A stretch of 40,119 bases of DNA, taken from NCBI GenBank assembly GCA_002887195.1, contig PJAB01000119.1, positions 1 to 40,119 on the forward strand, read 5' to 3'. The position numbers were made by a program, and so were the translations under genes. Source of the stretch: Chrysochromulina parva. Lineage: Eukaryota; Haptophyta; Prymnesiales; Chrysochromulinaceae. Below the pieces are notes generated by a model. That model saw nothing but the letters and a program-made list of their open reading frames with translations, was not told the origin of the DNA and made no database searches. Shown piece by piece: positions 25,553-35,536 of this stretch (position 1 is its first letter; every line of letters starts with the position of its first letter).

Positions 25553-26927
25553 TCAGAGTTTCACGCGCGTGGCAATGAGCGCGCCCGCGGCGGCGCCCGC
25601 GAGCGCCATGACGAGCATCAGCCCATACGGCGGGCTGTGTGGTGAGGCGGCGGCGGGCGAGGCGGCGGCGGTAACTGCAGGAGCGGGCGCGGAGGCGGCG
25701 TCCGCGGGCTTGCCGCCCACGTAGATGCCAATCTCCTTGTGCAGGTCCGAGAAGGCAGAGACAGCCTGGTCGTCGACGTAAAAGTCGGCGACCGGCTTTC
25801 CGAAGCAGAGCTCGTGGTATGGGATCTTGTGCTTCGTCAACGAGGCGAGAGTCGCAGCGGCCACGTCAGCGACCGCCGCGCCGACGGAGCCGCCGCTTGA
25901 GGCCATACCGCGCTCAGTGAGCAGGATGATCGTGTGCCCCTGCGCATGCAGCGCGCGCAAGCAGGCCACATTGTCCTCGATGGGCACGCAAGTAGCGTAG
26001 TCGCCCGGTATGCTCGGCGCGGCGAGCAGGGTGCAGTCCAAGTCGAAGCACACGCGCAGCGGCGTGACGCGTGGCGGCAGCTGCGCCACAGACCACGTCT
26101 GCAGCTGCGTGGGCGTGCCGAGCACGTGCATACGCCCAGGGTCGATCTGCAGCGCCGTGAACGTCGCCCCTTCCCTGATCATCGCCGCGATCACCCCCGA
26201 CGTGTAGTACTCGCCCACGTTGTCTTGTGAGAGCTGGGTCGATCCCGCGTCGAGGAGCGCGGTGCACTGCGCGAGGAGCTCGTTGCCGTCCGAGAAGCAG
26301 TAGCAGCCCGTGTTCGCGTTGTCCGAGATCTTGACCTTCTCCTTCACCTGCGAGATGCGCCGGCTCTGCGCGTCGAAGACGATGTAGGAGTAGAGCGGCT
26401 TCGGCTGCGTGTCCTCAAAGTAGAAGACGCCGTTGGAGGTGGCGCTGATCGCACGGTAGGTCGAGACGATGTCCTCGTCGTAGAAGCAGTCACCGTCGAC
26501 GAGCATCACCGGCTGCGAGCGCAGCCGCTTGGGCAGCCCACGCAGGCCGATCTGCACCGTCTCGGCCGCGCCACGCGTCGGCCCGGGCAGTTCAACGAGC
26601 TGCAGGTTCGGGTACTTCCCGCGAGTGAGCTCCCAGAATTTGGGCGACATCCAGCCTGGATTGTACACTATGACGAGGGTGTCCTTTGGCCCGAGCTTGA
26701 GCGAGTCGAGCACCCGCAGGATCATCGCCTTGCCCAGCACGGAGATGAACGGCTTGGGCATGCTGTAACCCTCCTGCGGATGGGTGTCGCGACCCGCGGG
26801 TCAGCTCGCGCATAGGTATGGGCAGAGAGGGCGTCGAGCGCGTGCGGCATACCTTTTGGAAGCGGCTCCCGATGCCGCCCAGAGGGATCATGACAGTGAG
26901 AGGGAGCACTGTCATGGGATCGCTCAT
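25553..26927 (-). CDS. Nucleotidyltransferase / EcbF-BcbF-type HAD phosphatase / C-terminal membrane anchor fusion
   Basis: Exon 1 (26927-26853) and exon 2 (26773-25553) are separated by a 79-bp intron (GTATGC to CCGCAG). The phase-0 join completes the nucleotide-binding loop: IPLGGIGSRFQK-EGYSMPKPF, where G-G-x-G-x-R-F and P-K-P are signature residues of sugar-phosphate nucleotidyltransferases. The total is 1296 nt, 431 residues. Residues of about 12-240 form the transferase domain, with V-D-G-D-C-F-Y as a metal-site strand. Residues of about 263-385 match HAD phosphatases of the capsule-biosynthesis EcbF/BcbF type: F-D-L-D-C-T (D269, D271), D-Y-A-T-C-V-P-I-E-D-N-V, L-L-T-E-R-G-M, and F-G-K-P-x-A-D-F-Y-V-D-D-Q-A-V. 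A Pro/Ala linker leads to a hydrophobic C-terminal helix (about 408-427) with R-V-K-L after it, a tail anchor. Activation of a sugar phosphate for surface glycans is inferred. Confidence 0.85.
26889..26916. repeat. Perfect hairpin in exon 1 of the nucleotidyltransferase gene
   Basis: CATGACAGTG (26889-26898) is followed 8 bases later by its exact reverse complement CACTGTCATG (26907-26916). In the minus-strand coding frame this gives the palindromic peptide M-T-V-L-P-L-T-V-M. Confidence 0.85.
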
Positions 26928-27406
26928 CGTGATGCGAAAAGTCGGCGCGTCGTGTCGAACACCTTCTTCGAAGAGAGCCCTGGCGCAGCCTTCTCGCCTT
27001 CCGCCGCCAGTTGCAGACCGCTTTGGTTCGCGTCTTGGCGCCCAGACGCCGCCGCGGTCGCCCTACCTCGCCCTCTCTCGCTCCTGCTCTCCGTCCTCTG
27101 CATAGGCGGCGGTGCCTCATACGTCCCTGCCCTCCAACGTCGTGAGGACCCGCTCAACGACACGGCATGACGAGCGACAGGTCGACCGGCACAGCGCGCG
27201 CGCTTCACCGACGCACGCGGACAAGACCAACGGGACATGACAAATAATACCGGACATCGCTTTACTATAAGCCGTCCAGGAAAAGTTCAACCTATGCCAA
27301 GTACAAGTTGATCACGAGGCTTACGATTGGGCCCCTTTCGTTCTTTTCTCTTGTGAAGAAGTTTGTGAAGCCCCGGTGTTGGCGGCTTTTCACCGTCTCT
27401 CTGCCG
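26928..27406. promoter_or_regulatory. Divergent promoter region
   Basis: These 479 bp separate the nucleotidyltransferase fusion (-) from the chromodomain gene (+). Open frames on both strands lack recognisable motifs. A short AT-rich stretch lies near 27240-27270. Confidence 0.4.
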
Positions 27407-30400
27407 ATGGACAGCAGCGAGGAGGAGGCGACACGGATCTGTGTCGCGGCTGCTGCGCGCACGCTCGCTCCCGATAGCAGCGAAGAAGAAGAAGCCGCCA
27501 CCGTGCCGGTAGTTCCTGAACCCGGAGGCAGCGCAGGCACTGCGACCGAAAGAACGGGTGAACACAGCTTCGAGGTCGAACGAGTGCTCAAAGAGCGTAT
27601 GCGCAAGGGCAATTCCGAGTTCCTGATCCGTTGGACGAGCTACGGTCCCGATCAAGACTCCTGGGAACCGCGCAGCAACGTCGAGAATTCCGCCGTCGCA
27701 GAATTTCGCCGGCGGAGACGCGAGCAGCAGCAACAGTCGCAGCAACAGACGCAGCAGCAGTCGCAACGGCAATCAAAGGAAGGTGGCAAACCGCGTTTGG
27801 CCGGCGCTCATCAGTCGGCCGCCGGAGGCGCGCCAAAGCGTGCTCGTGCACCATTCACGCACACGTGCGACAGCAGCGAGGAAGAGGCGACGCGCAACGC
27901 TGAGGCGGAGCGTGAGCGTGCGCTCAAGCTGGCGCCTCCCAAGCGTCCATCGGTGGGAGCCAAGCCGGCCGTGGTCCTCGACAGCAGTGACGAGGAGCTC
28001 GCAGCGGCCGCCTTAGCGGCGGAGCGCGAGGCGCGCGAGGCGCGCGAGGCGCGCGAGCACGAGCCGAGCCGCGCGCGGAAGGGCTCTGCGCCGGCCGCCT
28101 CCTCGATCGTAGAGCGCGGTAGGGTGCACTTCGCGCCCTCGACCGAATCGCCTCCCCAATCGCGCGAGCGCCTGCACAAGCGCGCCCGCTCCTTATCCGA
28201 TGCGTCGCTCGAGGGGGCTGGCAAGCCGCCAGCCACAGCCGCGTGCCGGTCGTCGGCGGGGGCACCACCGAAGCGCCAGCGTGCCGCTTTGGCGACGCCT
28301 TCCGTCGCGGCGACGGCGGCGGCGGTGGTGGTGGAGGCGAAGCGCAAGGCGAGCGAAGCCGAGAAGGAGGCATCGGGGGCAGCGGCGGCACGAATGGCGC
28401 CGGCGCCGCCGGACGTCATGGCATCCTCGGCGCCGCCGGACGTCATGGCATCCTCGGCGCCGCCGGACGTCATGGCATCCTCGGCGTCCGTTGCCGTAGG
28501 CACAGTTCCCTTGCCGCCGCCCGAGACGGCGCCGTTGCGCCAGCCGCGGCGAGGCGGTTCTGGCCAACGGGCGGCGGCGGTGGCGGCGGCGGCAGCGGCG
28601 CGCGCCGCAGTGGCTGCGGAGGAGTCCACAGAGAGCTCGGACCCAGAGGATGAGGCGGACGAGGAGCCGGAGATGGCGGCACAGGCGGCGCCCGTTACGG
28701 CGCTTGGGGCGCGCAAGTGGCTCGATGCGCGTCCTCCTGGGCGTCTTCCTGGCAGGGGCTACCGCGTCATCGATAGCAGTGACGAGGAGGCAGAGGCGAA
28801 GGCGGCTACGGAGGCGAAGGCGGCCGCGGAGGCGAAGGCGGCCGTGGCTGAGGAGGCGATGTCACTGGAGGAGATGGTCGCCGCACAGGACGCCGAGAAG
28901 GCGGCGGCGGCTGTGAAGAAGGCGGCGGCAGCTGTGAAGGAGGTGCCAGAGGCGACAGCTGCTGAGCACGAACGAGGAAAGTGCATTGGCATGGTGCCAA
29001 ATCGAAAGCGCGCTGGCGGCTCGCGCGTTGTCCTGAGCGACGACGAGGCTGACGAGACCGGCTTCGAGCAAGCGACGGCTCCGGTGTCGTTACGTGCTGC
29101 GGCGGGCGCGCGTCGAGCGACGCGACGAGGCCCGAGTGCTGGTGACTACGGTGACGACGAGGACGATGAGGACGATGAGGACGAGGACGAGGACGAGCTC
29201 TTGGTGCTTGGGTCCGAGGAGGACGCGGACGAGCTCTCATTCACACCTCTGCCGACGGGTCGACGGGGGCCTCGCCTGCCCGCCGCCCCGCCGCTGCTCG
29301 CGCAGGCGTACGGCATCGGTGCTGTCTGGACTGCCTGTGGGGATCAGGGCCGCCCCTCGTGGTCCACGGTCAATCTCGACCGCACAGCGGCCATGGCGGA
29401 GCAGAGACGCAACTACGCGGCCATGGCGGAGGTTGAATCTCACCTCGCCCTCCGCCCACACGAGACGCTCACGTACGATGCCCATTCGGCCGAGCTCGCC
29501 AGGCGCACCTCAGAGGGCCCATCGTCAGGTACTCTGTCCGCTGCGACCCACAGGTCGAGACCCCGGACAGCGCAGCAGCCGGCGCCCCACCTGGCTGCTC
29601 GGCGGCGACCAACGCTCGGGGCAGCGCCCGGGGCAGCGCCCGGGACAGCGCCCGGGATAGCGCCTGGAGGGTATCCCGACGGACAGGTGCCGCCGAGCGC
29701 TGCCCCGAGCGCGAAGCGAGCGCGCCCACAACCACGAGGTCTTGCACGGTCTTGCTCCGATCCACTCCCCCACATCCAGGGGGAGCGTGCTTATGATGAG
29801 GGAGGCAATCAGTATGCCATCAGAGATGCAATCAGTGCCTCCGATCCACTCCCCCACATCCAGGGTGAGCGTGCTTATGATGAGGGAGGCATTCAGCATG
29901 CCATCAGAGATGCAATCAGTGCCTCAGATCCACTCCCTCACATCCACGAGGGGGGCGGTCTTGCCGCCTCGGAAGCCGCCTCTGCCGCCGCCCCTGCTGC
30001 CGCCTCTGCTCCCCCCGCACCGTCTGCCTTTGCCTCGTCGTCCTCTACCACCTCATTTGCAACCTTGTCGAGCGCCCCGTCGTCGTTCGCATTCGCTTCG
30101 CCGCCGCCCGAGCCTGCGCAGTGGTGGTCACCCACGCCGACGCAACCGCCGACGCAACCACCGACGCAACCGCCGACGCAACCGCCGACGCCGCAAGTGT
30201 GGCCGCGCCGGATGACGCCAACTGCCCCCCCGCGGCCGCCTCTGACCGTCGATGTTTCCGCCGCACTCGACGCGCCAGTCCCCGCAAAGAAATCCCCAAG
30301 TGCAGCCAGTGATACTGTCCCAGCCGTCGCCGTCTCTGCCCCGGCCGCCGCCCCTGACAGCCAAGTGATCGGGATGGTCGCAGCGGAGCTCAAGCCGGTG

Positions 30401-32608
30401 CTTAAGGCGGCGCTCAAGGTGATTCCGATCCAGGGCGCCGTCTTGAGCGCTTCCTCGACCCACCCCCCCTCTCCCGCCCTCGCCAGCGCGCTCCATACCC
30501 CCTTCCACAGACTGCCAGTGAAGGATACCTCGGCCTCGAAGGCCGCCATTAGCGCCGCCCCAGTGCGTGCGCCGTCGGTTCCAATTGGCTATCCGGAAGC
30601 CAGACTCGCTGCCAAGCCACTGAAGCCCATTCTCAAGCGCGTGGGGGGCGTCGGGGTAGGCTATGCACCGACGGCCGCCCTGCACATCACGGGGACAGCT
30701 TCTCCCGCCATGCCCGCCCTCGCAGCCGTCCCCGCCCGCGCCCCCGCCCCCGCCCCGGCGTTGGTCTATGCGCGCCTGTGCTCGGCGCCGCCCGCGAGAG
30801 TGCGTGTTTGCCTCGGAGCCTACACCCCCCTGCAGCCTGCGACGACGGCGGCTGAGGCGGACGCCATCGAAGCGTCGTCTCGGGCGGTCGCCATGGAAGT
30901 GGATCAGCCGACCGAGCCGCTGGCAGCGACCACGGCGGCGGCCGCAGCCGAGGCGGCGGCGACAGACGCGGCAGAGGCCGAGGCGGTGGCGGCAGAGGCG
31001 GCGGAGGCAGCCCTTCCGACTCTCATTCCCGCGCCCCGGCGGCGCATCCGGTTCGCCACCCAGATCGTGATGGACGTGTGCCAGGACCCTGTGCCCACCC
31101 CCGAGGAGATTGCCCGAGCTCAGTTACGGCTGCTCGCCACACCATGCTCCAGACCTTCTCGCGGCGGCTCTATCGGCGCGGGTCCCCTCGCCACTACGTA
31201 CTTGTTCGACCAGCCTCCAGCTGCCGCCCACCGGCCGCTCGCGGCCGCCAGCGCCTCCGCAGTTGCCATCGCGTCCGCTGCGGCCGGCTACGTGCACACC
31301 AGCACGGCGGCCGCGGTCGCCAGCAATAGCGTCAGCATTGGATCAGGTGGCGGCGCCGTGGCGACACTTTGTGGAGTGCCAACGAGTGGCTATCATGTGA
31401 ACATGGAACGGGGCGCTCGCCTTGCGGCCTCGGCGGCCGTTTCACCGTCCCTTGCATCGGCTCCCGCCGCTGCAGGTTCCGCGGCCGGCGCTGGCGCTGC
31501 TGCCATCGCGGTCGCGGGCTCAGCAATTGGAACAGCAATTGGCTCAGCGTCCTTTCCTCTGCGGCGTATCTCGCCTCTCGCCCAGCCAGCACCAATCTCG
31601 GCGCCAATCTCGGCACCAATCTCGGCGCCAATCTCGGCGCCAATCTCGGCACCCATCTCGCCTCTCGCCCAGCCGGCATCGACGCCAACGCTGACCGCCA
31701 TCGCATGTCGTGCGGCCATGTCGCCCGTCGCCACGCTGCCGCCGCCGGCACATTCGTGGTCAGCCGGGGCGGGGGGCAGTGGGGCGGGGGGCAGTGGGGC
31801 GGCGGCCAGCTGCCCACTGTCCGGTGGCGGCATGGGTGGGAGCATGGGTCGACGGACGGAGACTCTCGACTACTGCAGTGGTTTCGGTGGCGTCGGCCTC
31901 GGCAGCTTCGGCAGCGGCGGCGGCAGCTTCGGCAGCGGCGGCGGCAGCTTCGGTGGTGGCGGCGGCAGCCTCGGTGGTGGCGGCGGCAGCATGGGGCCTC
32001 GCACTGAGAGCTTCCGAGGAGAGCTCAACAGCGCTCGGGACAGCGCGTCGAGCGCTCGGGACAGCGCGTCGAGCAGCAGCAGCAGCAGCGGTGGCGCCAA
32101 CGGCTTCGCGGGCGGTAGCGTTGTCCCGGGCGCTGGCTGGATGCGCCCAGGGGCAGAAGTGTACCAGGGCGGCGTCCTCTATCACCGCGTTGGCAGCGGC
32201 AGCGGCAGCGGCGGCAGCGGCGGCAGCGGTGGCGGCAGCGGTGGCGGCGGCGGCGGCAGCGGCGGCGGCGGTACGGCCACACCCGGCTCGGGCGGCCCTG
32301 CGACAGCAAGCAGCGTCCCCTGCGGGCTCCCTTCGCTGAGCTCCAAGATGCAGTCGCGCATCTTTCCTGGCACAGGCACACGCCCACTCACTGGCAGTGC
32401 CGGCCTGAGGCTGCAGGCTCTGCTACGGCGCCCGGTGAGCGCCGCAGGCGGCTGCGCATCATCCCTCGGGCGCACGAGCGTCGGCAGCGGCGGCGGTGGC
32501 GTGGCTTCGAGTGACGAATCGTCACCTGTGCCGATGATGGCGCCTCTCCCGACGGCGATGGAGCGATCGTCCGCGGTTGTGCCGGTGCCGATGGTCGAAG
32601 ACTGCTGA
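27407..32608 (+). CDS. Very long low-complexity chromodomain protein
   Basis: The frame runs 1733 residues from the ATG at 27407; a TTG at 27308 opens the frame but was not accepted. A chromodomain occupies about residues 54-103 (F-E-V-E-R-V-L-K-E-R ... L-I-R-W-T-S-Y-G ... S-W-E-P). The aromatic cage positions are F55, W76 and Y79, so methyl-lysine binding is plausible. The rest is disordered: five acidic D-S-S-[ED]-E-E motifs (possible casein-kinase-2 sites or SUMO-interaction-like patches), Ala/Glu runs, Pro-Thr-Gln repeats, APIS repeats, Gly-Ser repeats near the end, and an 84-bp repeat at 29757. Short ordered-looking islands are RRRIRFATQIVMDVC and LKPVLKAALKVIP. Introns inside cannot be excluded. 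A nuclear chromatin scaffold is inferred; no enzyme domain is seen. Confidence 0.75.
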   Translation: MDSSEEEATRICVAAAARTLAPDSSEEEEAATVPVVPEPGGSAGTATERTGEHSFEVERVLKERMRKGNSEFLIRWTSYGPDQDSWEPRSNVENSAVAEFRRRRREQQQQSQQQTQQQSQRQSKEGGKPRLAGAHQSAAGGAPKRARAPFTHTCDSSEEEATRNAEAERERALKLAPPKRPSVGAKPAVVLDSSDEELAAAALAAEREAREAREAREHEPSRARKGSAPAASSIVERGRVHFAPSTESPPQSRERLHKRARSLSDASLEGAGKPPATAACRSSAGAPPKRQRAALATPSVAATAAAVVVEAKRKASEAEKEASGAAAARMAPAPPDVMASSAPPDVMASSAPPDVMASSASVAVGTVPLPPPETAPLRQPRRGGSGQRAAAVAAAAAARAAVAAEESTESSDPEDEADEEPEMAAQAAPVTALGARKWLDARPPGRLPGRGYRVIDSSDEEAEAKAATEAKAAAEAKAAVAEEAMSLEEMVAAQDAEKAAAAVKKAAAAVKEVPEATAAEHERGKCIGMVPNRKRAGGSRVVLSDDEADETGFEQATAPVSLRAAAGARRATRRGPSAGDYGDDEDDEDDEDEDEDELLVLGSEEDADELSFTPLPTGRRGPRLPAAPPLLAQAYGIGAVWTACGDQGRPSWSTVNLDRTAAMAEQRRNYAAMAEVESHLALRPHETLTYDAHSAELARRTSEGPSSGTLSAATHRSRPRTAQQPAPHLAARRRPTLGAAPGAAPGTAPGIAPGGYPDGQVPPSAAPSAKRARPQPRGLARSCSDPLPHIQGERAYDEGGNQYAIRDAISASDPLPHIQGERAYDEGGIQHAIRDAISASDPLPHIHEGGGLAASEAASAAAPAAASAPPAPSAFASSSSTTSFATLSSAPSSFAFASPPPEPAQWWSPTPTQPPTQPPTQPPTQPPTPQVWPRRMTPTAPPRPPLTVDVSAALDAPVPAKKSPSAASDTVPAVAVSAPAAAPDSQVIGMVAAELKPVLKAALKVIPIQGAVLSASSTHPPSPALASALHTPFHRLPVKDTSASKAAISAAPVRAPSVPIGYPEARLAAKPLKPILKRVGGVGVGYAPTAALHITGTASPAMPALAAVPARAPAPAPALVYARLCSAPPARVRVCLGAYTPLQPATTAAEADAIEASSRAVAMEVDQPTEPLAATTAAAAAEAAATDAAEAEAVAAEAAEAALPTLIPAPRRRIRFATQIVMDVCQDPVPTPEEIARAQLRLLATPCSRPSRGGSIGAGPLATTYLFDQPPAAAHRPLAAASASAVAIASAAAGYVHTSTAAAVASNSVSIGSGGGAVATLCGVPTSGYHVNMERGARLAASAAVSPSLASAPAAAGSAAGAGAAAIAVAGSAIGTAIGSASFPLRRISPLAQPAPISAPISAPISAPISAPISAPISPLAQPASTPTLTAIACRAAMSPVATLPPPAHSWSAGAGGSGAGGSGAAASCPLSGGGMGGSMGRRTETLDYCSGFGGVGLGSFGSGGGSFGSGGGSFGGGGGSLGGGGGSMGPRTESFRGELNSARDSASSARDSASSSSSSSGGANGFAGGSVVPGAGWMRPGAEVYQGGVLYHRVGSGSGSGGSGGSGGGSGGGGGGSGGGGTATPGSGGPATASSVPCGLPSLSSKMQSRIFPGTGTRPLTGSAGLRLQALLRRPVSAAGGCASSLGRTSVGSGGGGVASSDESSPVPMMAPLPTAMERSSAVVPVPMVEDC
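29757..29947 (+). repeat. 84-bp coding tandem repeat (2.3 copies)
   Basis: Units at 29757-29840 and 29841-29924 differ at only a few bases, and a partial third copy starts at 29925. Each encodes 28 residues including D-P-L-P-H-I-Q-G-E-R-A-Y-D-E-G-G. The frame is kept. Confidence 0.95.
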
Positions 32609-33229
32609 TCGCCTGCCGACAAGCTGGCGTGCGAGCTATACATTACGGAGATCATTCTCTCTATCTATTTATTGTACGGCATGAGCATGGCATGGTGGAC
32701 TGTTCGGATACCTATGTCGAGGGCTCTGCGAAAACAGCCCCCAGGCCCCAGGGTGCACGGAGCGCAGTCGTGTGGCGTGTGAAACCGAACTGCGCTCGTG
32801 CACTGCCGGAGGACACTGCCGCGCAGCTTCATTCTGCGTTCTGGTAGTGGCGGGTGCTGGACGAGGCATGGAGCCTTCGTTGAGTGGATGTATTCCCTCT
32901 GTTACCGCTACAGCGGGTGTGTAGTTGCGGTGCCTCCGGGGCGGATGTGGGCGCTTGCCGGGCGGGAGCGACGGGTGGAGCCGGCGGGGTCGTGGAAGGT
33001 GCCGTCGCGTGCGTGGGCACCAGGCTTCGATCTTGTTAACAGAATCTTGCTACGTGGAGCTAAAAAAGTGAGTCTTGCGTCGTGACCTGCTGCGCGCGCC
33101 GCGGACGGGGCCCGGCTCAAAAGCGCGAAACGACACGAAGAGAGGTTGGTCGGTCCCGTCGTAAGACGTAACGACGAGGCGAATGTGAACGTGTCGGGTC
33201 CAACGTGCCACGAGAGAACTCATCACACG
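32609..33229. other. Convergent intergenic region
   Basis: These 621 bp lie between the chromodomain gene (+) and the PRMT-like gene (-), both ending here. A short AT-rich patch at about 32640-32685 could serve in 3'-end formation. No gene or repeat stands out. Confidence 0.5.
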
Positions 33230-34264
33230 TCAATCCTGTGCCATCATCAAATCGCACGCATCGTTGACATTCAGTGATGCCTCTGGGTACTCGATCGTGC
33301 CTCCAAGATCTACCCAGCCACCGGCGCCCTTTGCAGCGGATGCGGCCGCGCAGACTCGCGTCCGAAATGTGTACCGTGGCTGAGGGCCGTTAAGCTCCGC
33401 GGTGGCATGCACACGGACTAGGTCGCCCCTCGCAAGCGCCATACCGTCGCCGAGCAGGAGGAACAGGTTGCGCCAGTGGCTGCCGGACCACGCGGACGAG
33501 ACATCTGGAGGCGCAGCGGCTCCGTCAATGCGGCAGTGAAGCTCCACGTGCAGCGACAGTCCGCGGAGCCAACCAGCCCTCTCAGCCACAAATTCGAGCT
33601 CCACCGCCTGCGAGGGTGCAGGTGCGCCCTCTTCGAAGCGCAAGTCCTCGAACACTTGAGGAGCGGCAAGCAGATCGGTACGAGGCAGGCCGGGAAGCTT
33701 GAGCGCTTGCCCACCGCCGGGCGCTTCAAGTGTCGTGGCGAGCCTGTCGGCGCAATAGGCCGCGTTCGGGTATTCGCTCGGTGCGAGGAGCGTGGTCGTG
33801 CGAGAGGGGATGGAGAACGGTGTCGACGCTGTCGGGGCGAGATGGCGTTTTCTTGCATCCGCGATGGCGGCCACGACGCCCTCCTCACCGGCGATCTCGC
33901 CTATGAGCTCATGAACGAGCAGGTCAGCCTTCTCCGGCAGCACGACGTGCGGGTCAGTCGAGAATCCTTCGATGACCGTGATTCGACCTGACAGTCCTGC
34001 CTCGTTGATGGTGCGCCGTGCAGCCGCTGCTGCCACCGGCTGCACCTCGATCGCATACACGTGCTTTGCTCCGGCCTCTGCAGCAAAGATGGCCAAAAGC
34101 GCGAGTGCTCCTGTTCCAAGATCGATGATCACTTTGCCCTGAGCAGCGGCGGTGATGGCTTCTCGGTAAGCGCCTGTGCGAGCGTGATCATCCCGCATGC
34201 CATCGTAGCATGCCGGCGTGTATCGTGCTGCGTGGCCGCGAGGCGTGTGGTCATATGCAGGCAT
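33230..34264 (-). CDS. Protein arginine methyltransferase-like enzyme
   Basis: The protein has 344 residues from the ATG at 34264; an upstream TTG was rejected. The N-terminus Y-x-G-M-x-x-D-x-x-R-T resembles the PRMT start. AdoMet motif I is V-I-I-D-L-G-T-G-A-L-A-L-L-A-I-F-A-A near residue 44, followed by Y-A-I-E. The active-site loop reads H-E-L-I-G-E-I-A-G-E-E near 115, corresponding to the PRMT double-E loop (usually S-E-x-M-G-x-x-x-x-x-E). The C-terminal half is a beta-barrel-like segment with W-x-W-R-N-L-type residues (SHWRNLFLLL). The first Ser of the loop is His here and the loop length differs from canonical type I enzymes, as in divergent PRMT-like proteins. Arginine methylation of proteins is likely but not certain. 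Confidence 0.75.
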   Translation of the reverse strand: MPAYDHTPRGHAARYTPACYDGMRDDHARTGAYREAITAAAQGKVIIDLGTGALALLAIFAAEAGAKHVYAIEVQPVAAAAARRTINEAGLSGRITVIEGFSTDPHVVLPEKADLLVHELIGEIAGEEGVVAAIADARKRHLAPTASTPFSIPSRTTTLLAPSEYPNAAYCADRLATTLEAPGGGQALKLPGLPRTDLLAAPQVFEDLRFEEGAPAPSQAVELEFVAERAGWLRGLSLHVELHCRIDGAAAPPDVSSAWSGSHWRNLFLLLGDGMALARGDLVRVHATAELNGPQPRYTFRTRVCAAASAAKGAGGWVDLGGTIEYPEASLNVNDACDLMMAQD

Positions 34265-35536
34265 ATGGCCGACACTCGCTCCAGGCCGACACGCAAAGCA
34301 AGGTGTGAAACCGTCAATCGGAGATTGCAGCTCGGAGCGCGCTCTCCGACATGTCTCGAGCCGTGTCAAACACTGCCAGACTAGCTGAAACTACCGCCTT
34401 CCTAACTATATATCCTGAGATATCCTAAAAATCTACTCGTGATGTGAGTTGCCCCGACAGAGCCGTTGCCTTACCTGTAGTAATTCCTGATCCTGTGAGG
34501 AACACCACATGACAGCGCATGGACGCGTGAGCACGAGCATGTAAGCGCCGTCAGTTCTCCAAGGTGAATGCATGCAGGGCTCAGGAGATCGCCCGCACAG
34601 ATTGAAGTTCATCAGAGGCGCGCGCTCGCGCCCGCGCCATCTCGCGCCATGTGGGCCAGCCAAGCAAGGCTTTCTCCCGTGCCGTGGTCAGATGGTGGTG
34701 CATGTGGGTTTTTCGATCATCGCTGTCAGCCAACGAGTCTAAGGTTGTTCATCAACCCACGGAGAGAGAGAGAGAGAGGGGGGAGGAGGAGGGAAGGGCG
34801 CCGAGCAGCATCAGGCTAGGCGAGCAGCATCGGGCCGGCAGGGCGGCGCCATCAGGGTACGTGCATCCTCATATTCGATGGGTGATAGAGGTTTATCTTC
34901 AACAGGATCAGCGTGGTGCACAGCTTTCTCTTGTCATCGGATGCGGGCCGCCGAAGCCTGGAGGAAAGGCCGCGCGCGCGTGCATCAGCAGCGCGTGCAC
35001 ACCTTGGACGAGTCGTGGCGGAGGCGCTGGAGACCAGCCGATGCCCGAGATGGCATGAAGCCTGTAGCAGGCAAGAGGTGCGATGTCGGTACGGCGGCAT
35101 CGCTGCACGCGCATGGTTGGGGATGGATGCGGATGAGACTTTTGGCAGCCCGGTGACTGGTAGGGATAGAAAACGCATCCAGTGAATAAGGCGGCCAGAG
35201 GTTGCTGTCCCGTGGACGAAAGCAGCAAGCCGCAATGTCCGACAAGGCGGTATGATGCGGTTTGCCGACTCTAATGCCACGGTGGTCCGTCGCGGCGCGC
35301 GCGGCTGGGGCGGGCGGTGCTGCGCGCGGGGAGCATGCGTACCGAGCAGATGCGCAGCCATCCCATCAGTTCTGCCATCCCATCCTGCCGGCGACGTGAC
35401 TTGACGTTTTGCATTCACAGGGACATCGATCGCGTAGGAAGGGTTGCAGAAGGGATCGATCGCCGAGGGCGAGCCGGTTGGGGACGAGAGAGTCATCACT
35501 TTCCGAGAACTGGCCTGGAATCCGCAGAGGATACAG
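34265..35536. other. Long divergent intergenic region
   Basis: These 1272 bp lie between the PRMT-like gene (-) and the AAA+ gene (+). A GA microsatellite lies at about 34761-34776. Several overlapping frames on both strands have no recognisable motif and are mutually contradictory. An unrecognised small gene or 5' exons of either neighbour could be present. Confidence 0.4.

Noticed and set aside
27308..27406. N-terminal extension of the chromodomain gene
   Set aside because: It begins at TTG, and its composition differs from the acidic start seen after the ATG at 27407.
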